Source: Malachius bipustulatus
Lineage: Eukaryota; Arthropoda; Insecta; Coleoptera; Melyridae
Direction of reading: 5' to 3'
Length of the DNA: 64,000 nucleotides
Assembly (NCBI GenBank): GCA_910589415.1
Contig: OU342630.1
Location: 25,825,867 to 25,889,866, forward strand
Shown: positions 51,029 to 63,708 of the stretch, one piece after another
How the letters are laid out: the number at the start of each line of letters is the position of its first letter
Numbering within the stretch: position 1 is the stretch's first letter
Made by a program: the position numbers and the translations under genes
Notes under the pieces: generated by a model
What the model was told of the DNA's origin: nothing
What the model saw: the letters and a program-made list of their open reading frames with translations, nothing else
Databases searched by the model: none

Positions 51029-54000
51029 CATAAACCACAACATCACAATCAGTAAAATACAAATTTTGAAACAACAAAATCACAATCAAAACTACTCATA
51101 TTCAATCAAACCCGGACTATAGATCACCTAGTGATTTGGGTGAGTAAAAAATTCCTCAAGGGAATAGAAACATTTGTCTAGGAGAAATTCTCTTATTTTT
51201 TGTTTGAATACTTTGTGAGTTGAGAATAAAGTTTGTGATTATTGAAATTGAGAATACTTGTTTGTGAGAGAATAAATATTTTAGATCAGTTTTTCGAGTG
51301 CCACAGTTACAATTTCATACTAGTACATTTTTAAGTTTGTTACGTAATCCTGCATAGTCCTGTTATTGATCAAGTGGCAAGAAATATTATGGTGCCATAC
51401 CTTTAGGTAAATTATTAATTTTTTTTGGCTGATTGAAAAAAAATTACACGTCCTAACTTTGGCACTTTATACATGGAAAATGGAAAAAATTACCCCACGA
51501 ACCTGGCAAGTTATATCCTGGCAAGTAAGTCAGATCGACTTCACTGTCGTCGATTTTGACTAACGAAATCTGCTCGATTTGACGCCAGAGTTAGGGAATA
51601 GGCTTGATTGTTTCATGAACATCAATTTGATTATCTAAGGGGTGTTTGGAGGAGAATCTGTTTGGAGTAGGCTGTGATATTAAAGAGTTTTGTCTGCTTT
51701 TAATTCAAGTTTTTATCCGCCTTTCATACTTTGCGTAAGTTGGTGTGCTTTATTAATCTCCATGCTTTTGTATTATTTTATCTGGGATAATACCATTAGA
51801 GCACAGATTTATCTGGATATTTTTATGAAGTTGTTCTCAAGTATTTTATTGCATTTGGAATTTAAGCAAACCTGTTGAAAAAAATCACGGTTTTATAAGT
51901 TCTTATTGACAAATAGCATACCAAATTCACAGATAGGTTAGTGTGGCACTAACCATTCCTGTGATCTAAGAATGCTGTGGAGGTAGGTTGTTGTGTTGCT
52001 AATGTTTGTTTACCTTCGATTTGAACTTATGAAGGAAGTAAACTAGGGATAAGACTACTGCAAACTAATTCTTTTTCGAACACCACTTATTTATCTTAAA
52101 TTTATCTTTAAATTAACATAAACATTTTCCTAGTATCTGTTATCCAGACTTTTATATTTTTATTTATTAACAGGTGCTTAAAATGTTGTGCATAAATTAC
52201 TAATTTTCTTAAAAATAGGAATATAGAGTGTATTCAGAACCTAAAAATAAATAAAGAGGATACAAATTTTAAACTTAGCAGACTTGACCTTGTTGTCAGC
52301 AAATCAAAATTTAAATGTTGTCTAGTCCATGAAATGTTCTTCGAACGTCTTATTTTTTAATCCATTTTTTGTGCATAGATAGAGGCTGAGATTGTTTTAA
52401 TTTCTTAAACTTTTCGTTTTATATAATCTTTTAATTTTTTTATGCTTCAAAGAGTAACCTTCAAAGCAGCCCTAAAATTTGAACGATTTTTAACATTATT
52501 AATGCTTGTAGTTTTTTTTTTTAGCATATACCATATTTTAAAAACAATACACTTTTTTTTTGTAATTTTCATCCTTTTTTGTGGGTGTATACATCCAGAC
52601 ACCCAACCTTGAGGAACAGGCTCCATGCTTTTCCCATCACCTTGTGCTACTAGCACAGTGCCATGCGTTCTTCTTTACTTTCGGTTTCTTATTAGTTTTT
52701 GATCAAAGACCACTCCAGAATATTTCACCTTACTGTGACCGATCTTTGCATGGGCAACGCTACTAGTTGGCTTTCTCAAGTGCACACTATAAAAGACTGA
52801 TGATGGAACGTCTTAGCGCATTTCAGTATGTGTCCCATCCACCTATTTTAGGTCAATGGAACCATCCGATGCTCTGAAGACATCGCATAAGCTTGTGATG
52901 GTCTTTTGCAACTTTCTCTAAAATAAATAACTGCGGTCGATGGATTGCTCTGTTCTGTACTCATTTCATGCAGTCAAATTTCCTCAAATGTTTGCAATGA
53001 GGATAGGTGGAAACTGGAAATATACGCATTTGGTTTATGAGTGCTGGTGGTGGCTTCCTGCCACCATCACAATGAAAAGGAAATGACATACATGTAGGTC
53101 GCATGCTCGTCCGGCACGGCACATATAATTTTAACCAAGGCATATTGGGTGCTAAGAAACCTCCTAGTTTCCTATCCTTGGTTTTTCTTCTGCTGGACAA
53201 TAGAATTTTATTCTTTCACAAATTTCTCAATCCCTGGTCATGACAGCTTCTTTATGACTTTATAGATATAGTTTAAAAATCGTCGAGAATTAATAAAATA
53301 TCAACTGGATATTCTTTATCAACTGTATATAGAATATTATTTTTAAAATAGTAAGGAGCAATGAGATAATGTACGTATAGGCAGATTAATTGAGGTAGTC
53401 GTTTGGAAGGTCATTTGAAAAAGTACAGTGATGTCACTCTGATGTCACATCTAGAATATTTTTGACAGATGATTGTTTAGATAGATAAAATATCATCACT
53501 GAAATGTGACAAAATAATCAAAACAATTATATTTTATTACTGTTGACAACATCACAACAGCGTTGTTGTCAGACGTGTCAGAAAATCCAGGAACTGCAGT
53601 GCAAATAAAAAATTCTGTTCTTTTTTTTTAAAGAACGCATTCCAAAATTTTGAATGCAAAACATCACGAAGGACTATAATGACAATTTTGATGATGCGTT
53701 CTGATGCAGGCGACGGAAACTGCCTATAACTGTTCTTGACGTTTAGTTTTACTTTGTGTGGTAGTAACGCCATATTATTGACTTACGTACCGGATATTAT
53801 GTTGTGCCCACCATATCAAACGCTTTGGCGGTCGTAGCTGTTTGGACGACATAGTTCTTACTTATGATGTTTTATATTCAAAGATTTCAAATTAATTAAA
53901 GAAAATTTAAATGCCAAACTGACAGTTTGCCTCATTTCTCACAGTCCTAAGTTTAGGTTTGATTGTTTTGCAATTTATAAACATGCCGAGTCCTTTTAAC

Positions 54001-55560
54001 AAACAATAATGGAAACAAACCTAGTGGAATATTTTGAAACTAAATTGGTTAATGGTGGTGTTCCACTTTTACCGTTAATTTCTGTTCAGTAAACTTCTGA
54101 CTAGGGGCACCCTATTGGAAAAGTTTCATAGACAATGAACTAGCTAAAGGGCTGCAAGAACATGCCAAAAACTTGAAGAAATATTAAAATCAATTCGACA
54201 AACATGCATGCCTATCAAATGACCTTGCAAAGAACTAATAATTAATACTACCATAACTCAAATCAATTAAATAATATTTTATTAATAGGACATATTACTC
54301 ATGTCGCTTGTTTGTTATCCCTGTTTTCGTAAATTGTGTGCAGTACCTTCCCAGAACTATTAAAGGAATATAAAGGAAGCTTGGTTTCCAAATGTCTGAT
54401 TTGAAAATATGCGGAATTCCAATCGACATTAAAACTAGGTACAGTTATTTCTTTTTATGATGTAAATTATTTACATTAAAAGTTCATGACAAATTGATAG
54501 GATACTTTTTCACAAGAATTCATATATTCACACACAGAAATAAGAAAGACCCCCAATAAATATTAAGTTGTCAATTTTCAGCTTTTTAATAAAAGCAAGT
54601 ATAGGCAACAGTCAGCAATCAGGTAAGAAGAACTCGTCTCTTGTAAATAAGACCCTACTAGACCACTCATAGTGAACGAAAGAAATGTTGTGAATTGCAG
54701 TTGGTATCACTGCACCGACATTCTGGCATCTTTGCGTGGTCATAATATAAGTGTTTTTGATACCGTAGTGCTTTAGTGTGACATATAATTTTTTACAATA
54801 ATGTGACAGGAATAACTGTAAGTGTCGACCTGAAAATTTATGTTCCATGGAAATTGATGTCAAAACCGTTGTTTATTGTGGGATAAGAGAAAAATCCGGA
54901 TATTACTTCGTTTGTTGACGGTTCAGTGAAATTCTTTTGTGACTTGATAAAAGTGAGAGTAAGAAGTGGGTACAAAAAACTTGGTGGAATATAAAAAAGT
55001 GTGTGCCTACAACTAAACTTGCGAAACAAAATTCTTTGATATTTTTTTTAATTGATCTTCCTATTAAAAAAAAAATACAAGAAGTATACACATAACCAAA
55101 AATAATACTAACAATTTTATAGCATAATCATCGCCATTCACTACTTGAAACGAGACGGGAGGTTCAAAAAAACAAACAAAATAATTTTATGAGTAGCTAT
55201 TTAAAATATGTTTGTGATTTGATAAAAGTGATTGTAAGAAACGTGTAAGTACAAGTTGGCGAAATAGAAAAAACATAGTACAAAAATTATTTATTACCAA
55301 AAGTCTATTTTTTATTTAGAGAGACACGCCAAATAGCTGTCAAGTTAATAGCCTGTGCAAAATTAAAACAGTAATTGTCGCTTTTTTCTTGACTTTGTGA
55401 TAAAATGATAGAACTGGCAGGATCGCCATGTGGTAATCACGCAAGTATAGGATCGTCATGTGTTAATAAGGAAGGGCCAAGGTTTCCAATCCAAACACAG
55501 TTGAACAATAACACTTCAACTTTTTTGGTCGTTTTCTTCATCTTGATGGATTAGTTGTTA
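51029..55560. other. Helicase intron, no recognised features
   Basis: About 4.5 kb of AT-rich sequence. No paired CAGGGTG ends, no transposase or LINE motifs. Short ORFs (for example minus-strand 54612-54863 and 52961-53200) have no recognisable family. A slightly GC-richer piece lies at 52580-52880. Confidence 0.4.
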
Positions 55561-55712
55561 CCTTTAGTTATTATCTTTCAATTGCGTAAATTTTATAATT
55601 ACAAAAAATTATTATGTCTGGATACCATGTTGTATCTACTTTTGTATGTAGTCCTGTAAATGGGTGCTCCTGTTAGGCTAATAAAGATTGTTATTATTAT
55701 TATAATTTGTAA
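55560..55712 (+). repeat. LINE or SINE 3' end with (ATT)n tail
   Basis: The stretch ends CCTGTTAGGCTAATAAAGAT then TGTTATTATTATTAT, the same AATAAA plus ATT-repeat layout as the LINE2 3' end. No upstream coding remains. Confidence 0.5.
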
Positions 55713-56149
55713 TCATAGAGAAAAATAATATAATAGAGAACTCGATTGCACGTTTGTCAGTTTCAAACTACTGCCTACTGTCAATGGTCCACTTGCGTTA
55801 ATGTAGAGTCCCTAAACGTCCATTTTACGTGTAATAAAATGTTATAAAAATATGAAAGTCACAAAATATTGGGATGATTTTGATCTTTCAACTAGTAAAG
55901 CATACGAAGCTACTTATCATAATACTAAAATGAACATGTTTTAGTATCCATGCGTAGTTATAATGCCCTAGTCAACCGTTGGTGTGAAAGCTGATGCCTT
56001 GGAACGCTGCCAATAGGTTTAGTCGACTGACAGCTAATCACCATAACCAAACGTTCACATTTGTTCCTGTTAAGTGTTTACTCAAATTTACAAGTTATAG
56101 TAATAGAAAAATTGAACTTAAAATTACTATAAGCAAAATAATACCTATA

Positions 56150-56760
56150 CAGGATGTTCTTGGAAGAAAATAAGGTCATTATAATTATACATCCGCGGCT
56201 CCTACAGTTTTACTATGGCACCTATATAGGTGTGGAGAACATACCTATAGTAACACCAGGAAGGTATTCATTTGCTTTGCAAATGAAAGGGAAGGCCATA
56301 AAACGGCTTTAAAAACCGATTTTGAGAGTGCGAAGAGAATACGGTCCTGACAAGAGGCGCGGATTAAACACCTCGACTTTAGGAAATAACCACTTCACAA
56401 CAATAGCCAAGCGCTTCGAAGCATGCAGAGACGTATTTATCGCTATATCCGCTTTCACATATCGTGTCCAGTCCACAGGGATTGATGCAATGATTTTTGG
56501 AATATAAATGCAAAATAAATGCAAAATTCAAAATAAAAACCGTGCTACTGTTCATTTCAAAGATTTTCCTTGCCCTGAAAGTGAAGAAAAAAATAGAAAT
56601 TCGACCGTAGTGTCAAAGAGACCTTAGTGGTGACCTTGATATTAGTTTGCAATGGCTGTTTTTAGCTTCTTACCCACCCAGCACCCCTATTTCACTCCTT
56701 GGTCCCGAAAAAATTGATGAAACGTTGGAGCCGCGGATGTATACAATTACCGAAAATAAT
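56150..56760. repeat. Foldback-family copy lacking the 606-1603 insert
   Basis: From about 56210 to 56740 it is the reverse complement of 95-600 (paired text GAGAACATACCTATAGTAAC, CAAGCGCTTCG, TTACCCACCCAGCACCCCTA). At 56222-56232 (CTATATAGGTG) the flanks of the 606-1603 element are joined, making a pre-insertion site. The left edge is a TA-flanked CAGGATGTTCTTGG; the right edge is not clear. Confidence 0.85.
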
Positions 56761-57178
56761 ATCTCGAATAATATGCCACCAGATAATACCAGAAAAACCA
56801 ACTGATGCAATTTATTGCAATAATTTACAAACTGACTTATTGCCTGCAAAATGAAAAGTGAAACACGACTTTTATACTAAATTTGTAATTTTGGTCATTC
56901 CAAGTTATTTCACAAATTTTCAGCGAACATTTAAGTATGTATTATTTTCTGTATTTTTACAATATTTAAATAACCAAAACATTTACTCAAAGAGAACCAT
57001 ATTTTTTAATAATTGAAACTGCACACCATAAAACTTTTTTTCTTTTTTACATAAGAATTTAATTCTACCGTAAGTAAAATTATTTTTATTCAACTATACT
57101 GTAGATAAAGTATAGTATTCTACTTGTGCATAATGGCTATTATCCACTTAGATGTTTTTTTCATCTTCGTGGATACTA

Positions 57179-59887
57179 TACTGAAGTTTCAGAATAGTAG
57201 GCACTAAGTTCTTAGAAATATTACGGACTTAAAGTAAACACATTGTTGCCAGCTTTTAATTCTTGGTGTTTTATCATTTTGTATTTTTATCATTCACATG
57301 CAGGTAAATGGTTGTAGGATAAAAAATACTGTGTTTTATTTGTTGAGTAATTTTTCTGCTATAATAATTTCACAACATCGATATTTAATAGCAAAAGATG
57401 TAGAATTTCAATGAGGTTCGGTCCCTTAAAATATAATATATGGCAACATTACAGCAGTGTCAACAAGTACAAAGGATAAGCAGGTCCAACTTGCAGTAAG
57501 GTAAAGTAAGATGGATATATATCGAGCATGCTGCCAGTCCGTCCAAGGCAGCTCCGTATTCAGTGGCGTATCGTTCATGCTATTTTCGTGAGGGGCTGCA
57601 ATATAACATTTATCGCTCCTTTAAATCCTTAATATTTTATTTTTATGTTTATATTTGCTGAATTATTGAAGCATCACAAAAATTAAAAAACGCATGAAAA
57701 TGAATGAAAAAGAATTCGCGGCAGTGGAATAACCTGAACAAAAAGAAAAGTTGTTTGTTTTGGGCTGTTATTGGATGTCGATCGGGACTTGTATATTTTT
57801 CTCTTTCTGTTTTCTGGTTGTCAGAAAAGAAAAATTAATATTACCGGGGGAAGAAGATTCTCGACTCTCGGGAACAACAAAATTTTGAATATTTCATATT
57901 GTTCATAGACAATCTGTGAAGTAATTAAGAAATACAAGCTAGAAAAAATCAATATCTTACTAATTTGTTAATAATTAGTTATTAGTTAATTATTTGGTAA
58001 AATAATAATACAATAATGATTCCTGTTTTGGGAATGAACTGAGTTCCAGGATACAGAAAAAGTTTAACTATAAGAAATTTACGGAATTACCATCCCGGAA
58101 AAACCCATACCCGGTCGACAATAAAGTGCATAATTAGTGGGGATAGCTTGGTTGCTTTAAGGGTCGCTCATCAGATTTCCTGTCTGAATCTTATTTCTCA
58201 GTTCTCACTGTGGTGTAAACGGGAAAGAAGCAAGCTTCTTTGAGTGCCGAAGTGAAATACTGTTTAAATTTAAAGTTGTGAGCAATATGGAAGGCGAGAG
58301 CAGCCAAAGTAAACGTCGTCGTACGAATTTATCTACAGGAGAAAAAACTATTATATACAACGTGTATTGTGGACTCCGTGAAAGGAATCAAAGTATGTTG
58401 GTAAACGATGTAGTTGCTTTGTGTAGTGATTTAACCAAAGTGTCAACTAGGAGTGTACACCGAATCTTGAAAACTTTCAAAGAGTCCAAAGGCGGAACAG
58501 AAAAGGTAGCTGAAAATATTGAAACAAGGGGGAGAAAACGCATTGACATTGATGATGACATAAAATACGCCGTTCGGAGAAAATTTCATTCGTTCTTTTT
58601 CCGAAATGAAATTCCAACATTAAAAGCAATCGCTGCCGAAATCAATTCGGATGACGCAATGCCGAAAATATCGCGACGTGTCTTATTGCGGACATTAAGA
58701 CAAATGAACATAAGGCATATGAAAAGGCAGAGAAAAAGTCTTCTTATAGAAAGAGAAGAAATAATTTTGTGGCGGAGAAATTATTTACAAAAAATTCGAG
58801 AGTATCGTCGTGAAGGGAAGAAAATATATTTCTTAGACGAAACTTGGCTGAATCAAGGTCATACTGTTTCGAAAATTTGGCAAGATTTGGAAATAACAAG
58901 CCGTCGACAAGCTTTTTTTGAAGGTTTTTCCACAGGACTAAAAGCGCCAGCGGGCAAGGGGCGGAGGCTCATAATAACTCACATAGGTAGTGATTCGGGT
59001 TTTTTGGAAAACGGATTGCTACTTTTCGAATCGAAGAAAACTAGTGACTACCATGAGGAAATGGATGCGGAAAAATTCGAAAGCTGGTTTTTAAAAATTT
59101 TACCAAGCCTTGAGCCAAATTCGGTCGTGGTAATGGACAATGCTTCCTACCATAGTCGACGATTGGAGCCATCGCCAACAACTGCATGGCGAAAAGGTGA
59201 CATCATTAACTGGCTGGCTCAAAGAAATATACCATTTGATGACAACATGTTAAAAGTGCAACTATTAAACATCGCAAGGGCACAAATACCTCATTTTAAG
59301 AGATATGCTGTCGACGAATTGGCTCGCGAGTGCAACATCATTGTACACCGCCTCCCTCCTTACCACTGTGAACTGAATCCTATAGAACTTATTTGGGCTC
59401 AAATAAAAAACCAAGTGGCGAAACAAAACGTGACCTTCAAGATGGATGAAGTGAAACGCCTGCTAGCTACTGCAATAGGAGATGTGACGGCTGAAACATG
59501 GAGAAACTGCATCCGACATACTACAAAAGAAGAAGACAGAATGTGGGATCTAGACACAATAGTTGATGTTTCGGTTGAGCCATTAATTATCAACTTGAAC
59601 GATAACGGTGATCGGGATAGTTGTCCATCATCCGACGATTTTTCTTCTGACGATGACTAAGGTACTATTTTTTTCCTATTTTCTTTGCTATTTTTATTTT
59701 TGCTATATGCTATATTATTTACTATATGCTATATTATTTGGAAGTTTACAATTATATTTCTCAATAAATTCATTATTGTCTGAACCTATTTTGATATTTT
59801 GCGTCCGCCACTGAATGCTCCAACTGAGCGCTTATACGTCACGACCACTTCCGAGAACTTAGTGCCTACTATTCTGAAACTTCAGTA
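57179..59887 (+). mobile_element. Sailor-type (DD82E) transposon, copy 2
   Basis: Same ends and TA flanks as copy 1. By eye it differs from copy 1 by few events: one C/T near 57424, a short indel near 57494, one missing T near 57900, one substitution near 57943 and a 3-bp deletion in the ORF. Net length difference is one base (2709 against 2710). Confidence 0.93.
58287..59660 (+). CDS. Sailor DD82E transposase, copy 2
   Basis: 457 codons from the ATG at 58287. It equals copy 1 apart from loss of one Val in the helix-turn-helix segment (TRSVHRILK in place of TRSVVHRILK). The catalytic Asp, Asp and Glu and the 82-residue spacing are intact. The deletion falls in the probable recognition helix, so DNA binding could differ; alternatively this copy has the ancestral form and copy 1 a duplication of GTA. 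Confidence 0.95.
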   Translation: MEGESSQSKRRRTNLSTGEKTIIYNVYCGLRERNQSMLVNDVVALCSDLTKVSTRSVHRILKTFKESKGGTEKVAENIETRGRKRIDIDDDIKYAVRRKFHSFFFRNEIPTLKAIAAEINSDDAMPKISRRVLLRTLRQMNIRHMKRQRKSLLIEREEIILWRRNYLQKIREYRREGKKIYFLDETWLNQGHTVSKIWQDLEITSRRQAFFEGFSTGLKAPAGKGRRLIITHIGSDSGFLENGLLLFESKKTSDYHEEMDAEKFESWFLKILPSLEPNSVVVMDNASYHSRRLEPSPTTAWRKGDIINWLAQRNIPFDDNMLKVQLLNIARAQIPHFKRYAVDELARECNIIVHRLPPYHCELNPIELIWAQIKNQVAKQNVTFKMDEVKRLLATAIGDVTAETWRNCIRHTTKEEDRMWDLDTIVDVSVEPLIINLNDNGDRDSCPSSDDFSSDDD

Positions 59888-60468
59888 TAGCTATCATTAT
59901 GCGCTTGTTGAATAATATACTATTCTGTTAATTTATTAACATTAAATTCACTAACTATTGTAGTAAAAATAACACTAAATCCAACTTAATTAGTTTTAAC
60001 TTTGGAAAGTCTCTCTAAATAAAAAATTGACTGTATATGAAATGTAGCTTAACCAAGGACACAGTGTCAAAAATGTAGAGTAATTTGATGTAAACGTAAA
60101 ATAATAACATTTGTTGGTATTGCACAAGTAGAAATTGTTAGATAATAATCGTAGGCAGTGATTCCAGTTTTATTGAAAAAGTACTGTTTCGAATATAAAA
60201 AAAAAATGGTAGAATAACAAAAGCATGGACTCTTATGAGTGTTTGAGATGTGGTGTTCTGAAATCTTGGTGAAAATTGAGACAGTGTTTGACAAATTGTG
60301 AGTTGTGAGTCAAACAGTGAGACAAATTGAGTAGGTGCTAACGATTAATAACATTTCTTCTCAGTCAGCGTTTCTTATTCCCATCTCTGATTGATGAAAA
60401 GGTAATATAATTGATCCGAAAAAAAGTGATTAAGTGAATAATCAGTTATGCAATAAAACCCAAATTAG
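59888..60468. other. Unassigned, AT-rich
   Basis: No recognised feature between Sailor copy 2 and the Sailor relic. Confidence 0.4.
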
Positions 60469-60585
60469 TTGCCTACATGTTACTGCCAACTGAATCCAAC
60501 TGAACTAATTCGAGTTCAAATAAAGAATCAATTTGCTAAGAAAAGCTCTACTTTCAAAATGGATCGTGAAGAGATTGGCAGGTAA
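60469..60585 (+). pseudogene. Old Sailor transposase fragment
   Basis: The frame LPTCYCQLNPTELIRVQIKN then QFAKKSSTFKMDREEIGR ends at TAA. It aligns with the catalytic-Glu region of the intact copies (LPPYHCELNPIELIWAQIKN...FKMDEVKRL), with about one third of residues changed. Only this piece is left. Confidence 0.8.
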
Positions 60586-61139
60586 ACGCCACAGAATATC
60601 AGGTAACAGCGGATTCGTGAAACATCCGCTGACACAATGGAAGAAGAGGGCAGAATGTGATTATTTTGCATTTCCATTTGAATTTAATTTCAACCATTGT
60701 AAAAAGTGTTTAAAACTGTGTTTTCCGTGTGGGATTATCTTGTTTCTGACATGTGAGTATAAAAATATTTGTAATATTTATTGAATCTCCAGCATGAAAA
60801 TAGTTAATTTTTTAGATTATGTGAACAACGTAAAACACATACTGTTTCTTGGTGAATTATTACACAGGTAGTGAGTGGATGTGTTTTAAATGGTAGAATA
60901 CATAAAATATAGTTTATTACTATTCCGTAAATAAAAAACATAACAAATTCACATAGCAGATGTTATAGTGCCAACAACCTTATATATGGCTCATAGCATC
61001 AAACAATAATAATTATACTTCGAGAGATGGTGACAAAAATGCCTTGTATCTCCCAAAAATTGAAGTAAAGTATATACTTTTGAATTCTTTTGAACGAATA
61101 TTTGAATAAATGAATTACAAATGAAAATCACAATTTTCC
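60586..61139. other. Unassigned
   Basis: AT-rich, contains a short unrecognised ORF (60533-60784 plus) that overlaps the Sailor relic in another frame. Confidence 0.35.
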
Positions 61140-61271
61140 ATTTTCAAAGCAGCTTAGATTGAAAACGGGTGAAGATAACGGAAAACGGTTTACATGTCCC
61201 TATCTTAACTTTTCACGTAGTATCCTATTGTGTGGATGAAATTTGTTTACTGAGTGATGAAAAATCAGCGA
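61140..61271. repeat. Half copy of the 8593-9368 / 45895-46330 foldback core
   Basis: GAAAACGGTTTACATGTCCC then TATCTTAACTTTTCACG and a GATGAAAAATCAGCGATT edge match one arm of the two complete foldbacks. Confidence 0.75.
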
Positions 61272-62640
61272 TTAAAAAAAAAAAAATAATTTTTCTATAC
61301 CACAGCGTAGTATAGAAACTCTCAAAACTTCCAGAAACTGACCCACAGGAAGTAGTTCTTTTAGAGTCTGTTCTTGTTTTATGACGGAATTTGTTGATTC
61401 CGGTCCATTATTGGTGCTTGGAAATTGATCACTTGCACGTTCGTACCAAAATTGATTTTCTCCTAGCCACGTCTTTTCGAAATAATTTAAAAAGTCCTCT
61501 ATATTTTGGTTACCATCACCCTCATCGTGCCATTTCTTCAGGAATAGACTTGAAGCAGCTGTAAAAGTCTCATCGTCTATGCTAAGTTGTAGGGCATGAA
61601 TATCTCGAACAATTAATTTTTTTTCTTTTATATTCCGGGTCTTTGACTCAATGTTTTTAAAAACATGAAAGAAACACTGAATTCTTCGAGCTGGTATTCC
61701 AAATACTGCTGTAAATCCATTTGTGATTGCAACAGAAGCATCTGCAAGCGGCACATTTGGTTCCCAAATAATTCCATGCAAACTTGAACATGATTTTTTT
61801 AATGCATTAAATATAAAGGCAAAATCAACTTTGTTTCACTGTAACATACTGCAACAGCACTATCAGGACAGGATAACCCTGCCAAATCAATTTGTATGTG
61901 GCATCAGTTTGGATTTTTTTGGTAACTGCTAAAATTTGCAGAAGTCTTTTGGCGGATAAAAATTTTCAAATCTTGGTTTTGCGAGTCCGTGTCATCAACT
62001 TTTATTTTAAAATCTGAAAATGAAAATGTGGTATTTTATATTGTTACGACATCTAGAATTCACTTTTCACAATTACAATTCGCGACGCAATTGAGAACAT
62101 TAATCATCAGCACTGTTTGTAAACAATACCACTAACAATAGGGTGTATTTGGGACACCTGTGTATACTTCCTAAAATAATACTTTACCTAATACAAATTG
62201 CTGATCCTCATTACTTGGAATTGTTGAGTTAATACTGCACCAGTTTTGCAGTTCTCCTGCAAAAATAGTAGACGATGGCATTGGGTTTGTTGATGCCGTC
62301 GTTATAGAGCTGACGCACTAACAATTTTGCTGACGATGAAAGCCCCCTACTGTTGTCTACATGATTGGCATATTTTATGCTCATCTTCTGTTTAAAAAAG
62401 AGTCACTTTCATGCACTCAGAGTGATGCAATAGATATTTTCCCGCACGACATTCATTCTTTCTGTATCTACCACCTGTACATCTGAAGGTGACCTTTAAA
62501 CCTTCTATTGATTTATATGAAGGAATTTTCTTCCAAATATTTTACCTTTCAATAAAGTCCTTAGCGTCTTTTGCACTAAAATAGAAAAGAAAAAACACTT
62601 CAGAAATTTTTTCCCAACTCTACTTAGGACAAACCTACTA
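61272..62640 (-). pseudogene. MULE-type transposase relic with zinc-finger remnant
   Basis: In order on the minus strand: KDAKDFIER, IWKKIPSYKSIEGLKVTFRC with C...C...H..H/C residues (62560-62400, a FLYWCH-like piece), TDATYKLIWQGYPVLI (61905-61855), then an open frame of 169 residues with ADASVAITNGF, RRIQCFFHVFKNIESKTR and FPSTNNGPESTNSVIK. D-A-T-Y-K, the second D followed by C..H, and the NN..ES.N..IK segment are typical of Mutator-like (MULE) transposases. Stops between the pieces show it is dead. Confidence 0.75.
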
Positions 62641-62896
62641 TAAAAGGGCAGATCGCACTTTGACTTATCTGTTAAAGGTCGTTTGTTGCCGCCGAAACTT
62701 TTTTCTTCGCGGGCTTAACGCTTTGCAGGTATTTTTTCATTGTTGCTGTCAGATTCAGATTCATCTGATTGCATATCGACGATAAATTCTTTACACATAC
62801 TCATCATGTCACTTAAATTTTACATACCATTATTAAAGGTTAAGATGTGCACATGGTATAGGACACACGTTGTCTGGTCGGCAACTGAATGTATAG
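62641..62896. other. Unassigned flank
   Basis: Nothing recognised; it may be part of the old MULE element. Confidence 0.3.
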
Positions 62897-63708
62897 TGTA
62901 GTGTACACTGAGAGTTGTCTGTTGTGAGAACTAAGGATACATAATCTCGTTATGATTCTTACTCCTTCTATTGCATTGCAGTCAATCGAGTTAAAATGGG
63001 ACGTATTGTCAGAAATACGTTTGAATCGTCTGCAATTCTAAAAAGATGAGCGAGAGTGAGACGGAAGTATCGACTCGCGTCTTGATACGCTTAGATTGAT
63101 ACGATATTACGATCGTCGCTACTCTCAAGTGTCAGTGTCAGCGGTAAATATACTAAATAAGGTTTTTGTTGTGATTTGAAACGTTTTTAATACGAAATTA
63201 GCAGAATTACCTGTGTTATATTGTACGGTGTGATAAACTATGAATAACTTAATTTCGCGAATGCCTAAAAATCTATTTCCTTGTTTTGCCTGGGGAACGA
63301 TTGAACTCCCTAGTACGTGGTCTTGTGGTAAAATTGCTGGAATATTTTACTTGCAAATAAGAAAACGGAGGTGTTAAGTATTCTTTCTTTTAAACGGCAA
63401 CCAGCAGGTAGGTGACATGATATTTCTATCATGATGATAACAATAATAATTATTATCATTCTTATTTACTTGCATTATATAAATATTTGTTATCAAAAAG
63501 TTGCAAGGCTCTACTTCGTCAATAACTTGTCGAAATAATATATTTGTAGGATATTCATAATTCCTCAACACACGCCACTGACATTCACGAACTGCGATAC
63601 CACATCTGGTTCGACTTAGAAATAAGTGTACGATTCAAATCGAATTAAATGAAATTGTTTAGTCAGAATCAGTGCGGCATGACAACGGACAACTCTCAGT
63701 GTACAGAG
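62897..63708. mobile_element. TIR element, GTACACTGAGAGTTGTC ends
   Basis: GTACACTGAGAGTTGTCTGT at about 62902 returns inverted (ACGGACAACTCTCAGTGTAC) at about 63703. No coding sequence or clear target duplication; non-autonomous. Confidence 0.65.

Noticed and set aside
48319..51089. Minus-strand ORFs with HYYSLLGI-type repeats
   Set aside because: They are translations of the 20-bp minisatellite, whose three-unit period keeps frames open.
53000..55100. Several 60-80 residue minus-strand ORFs
   Set aside because: No family resemblance, no splice context, AT-rich composition; taken as chance.
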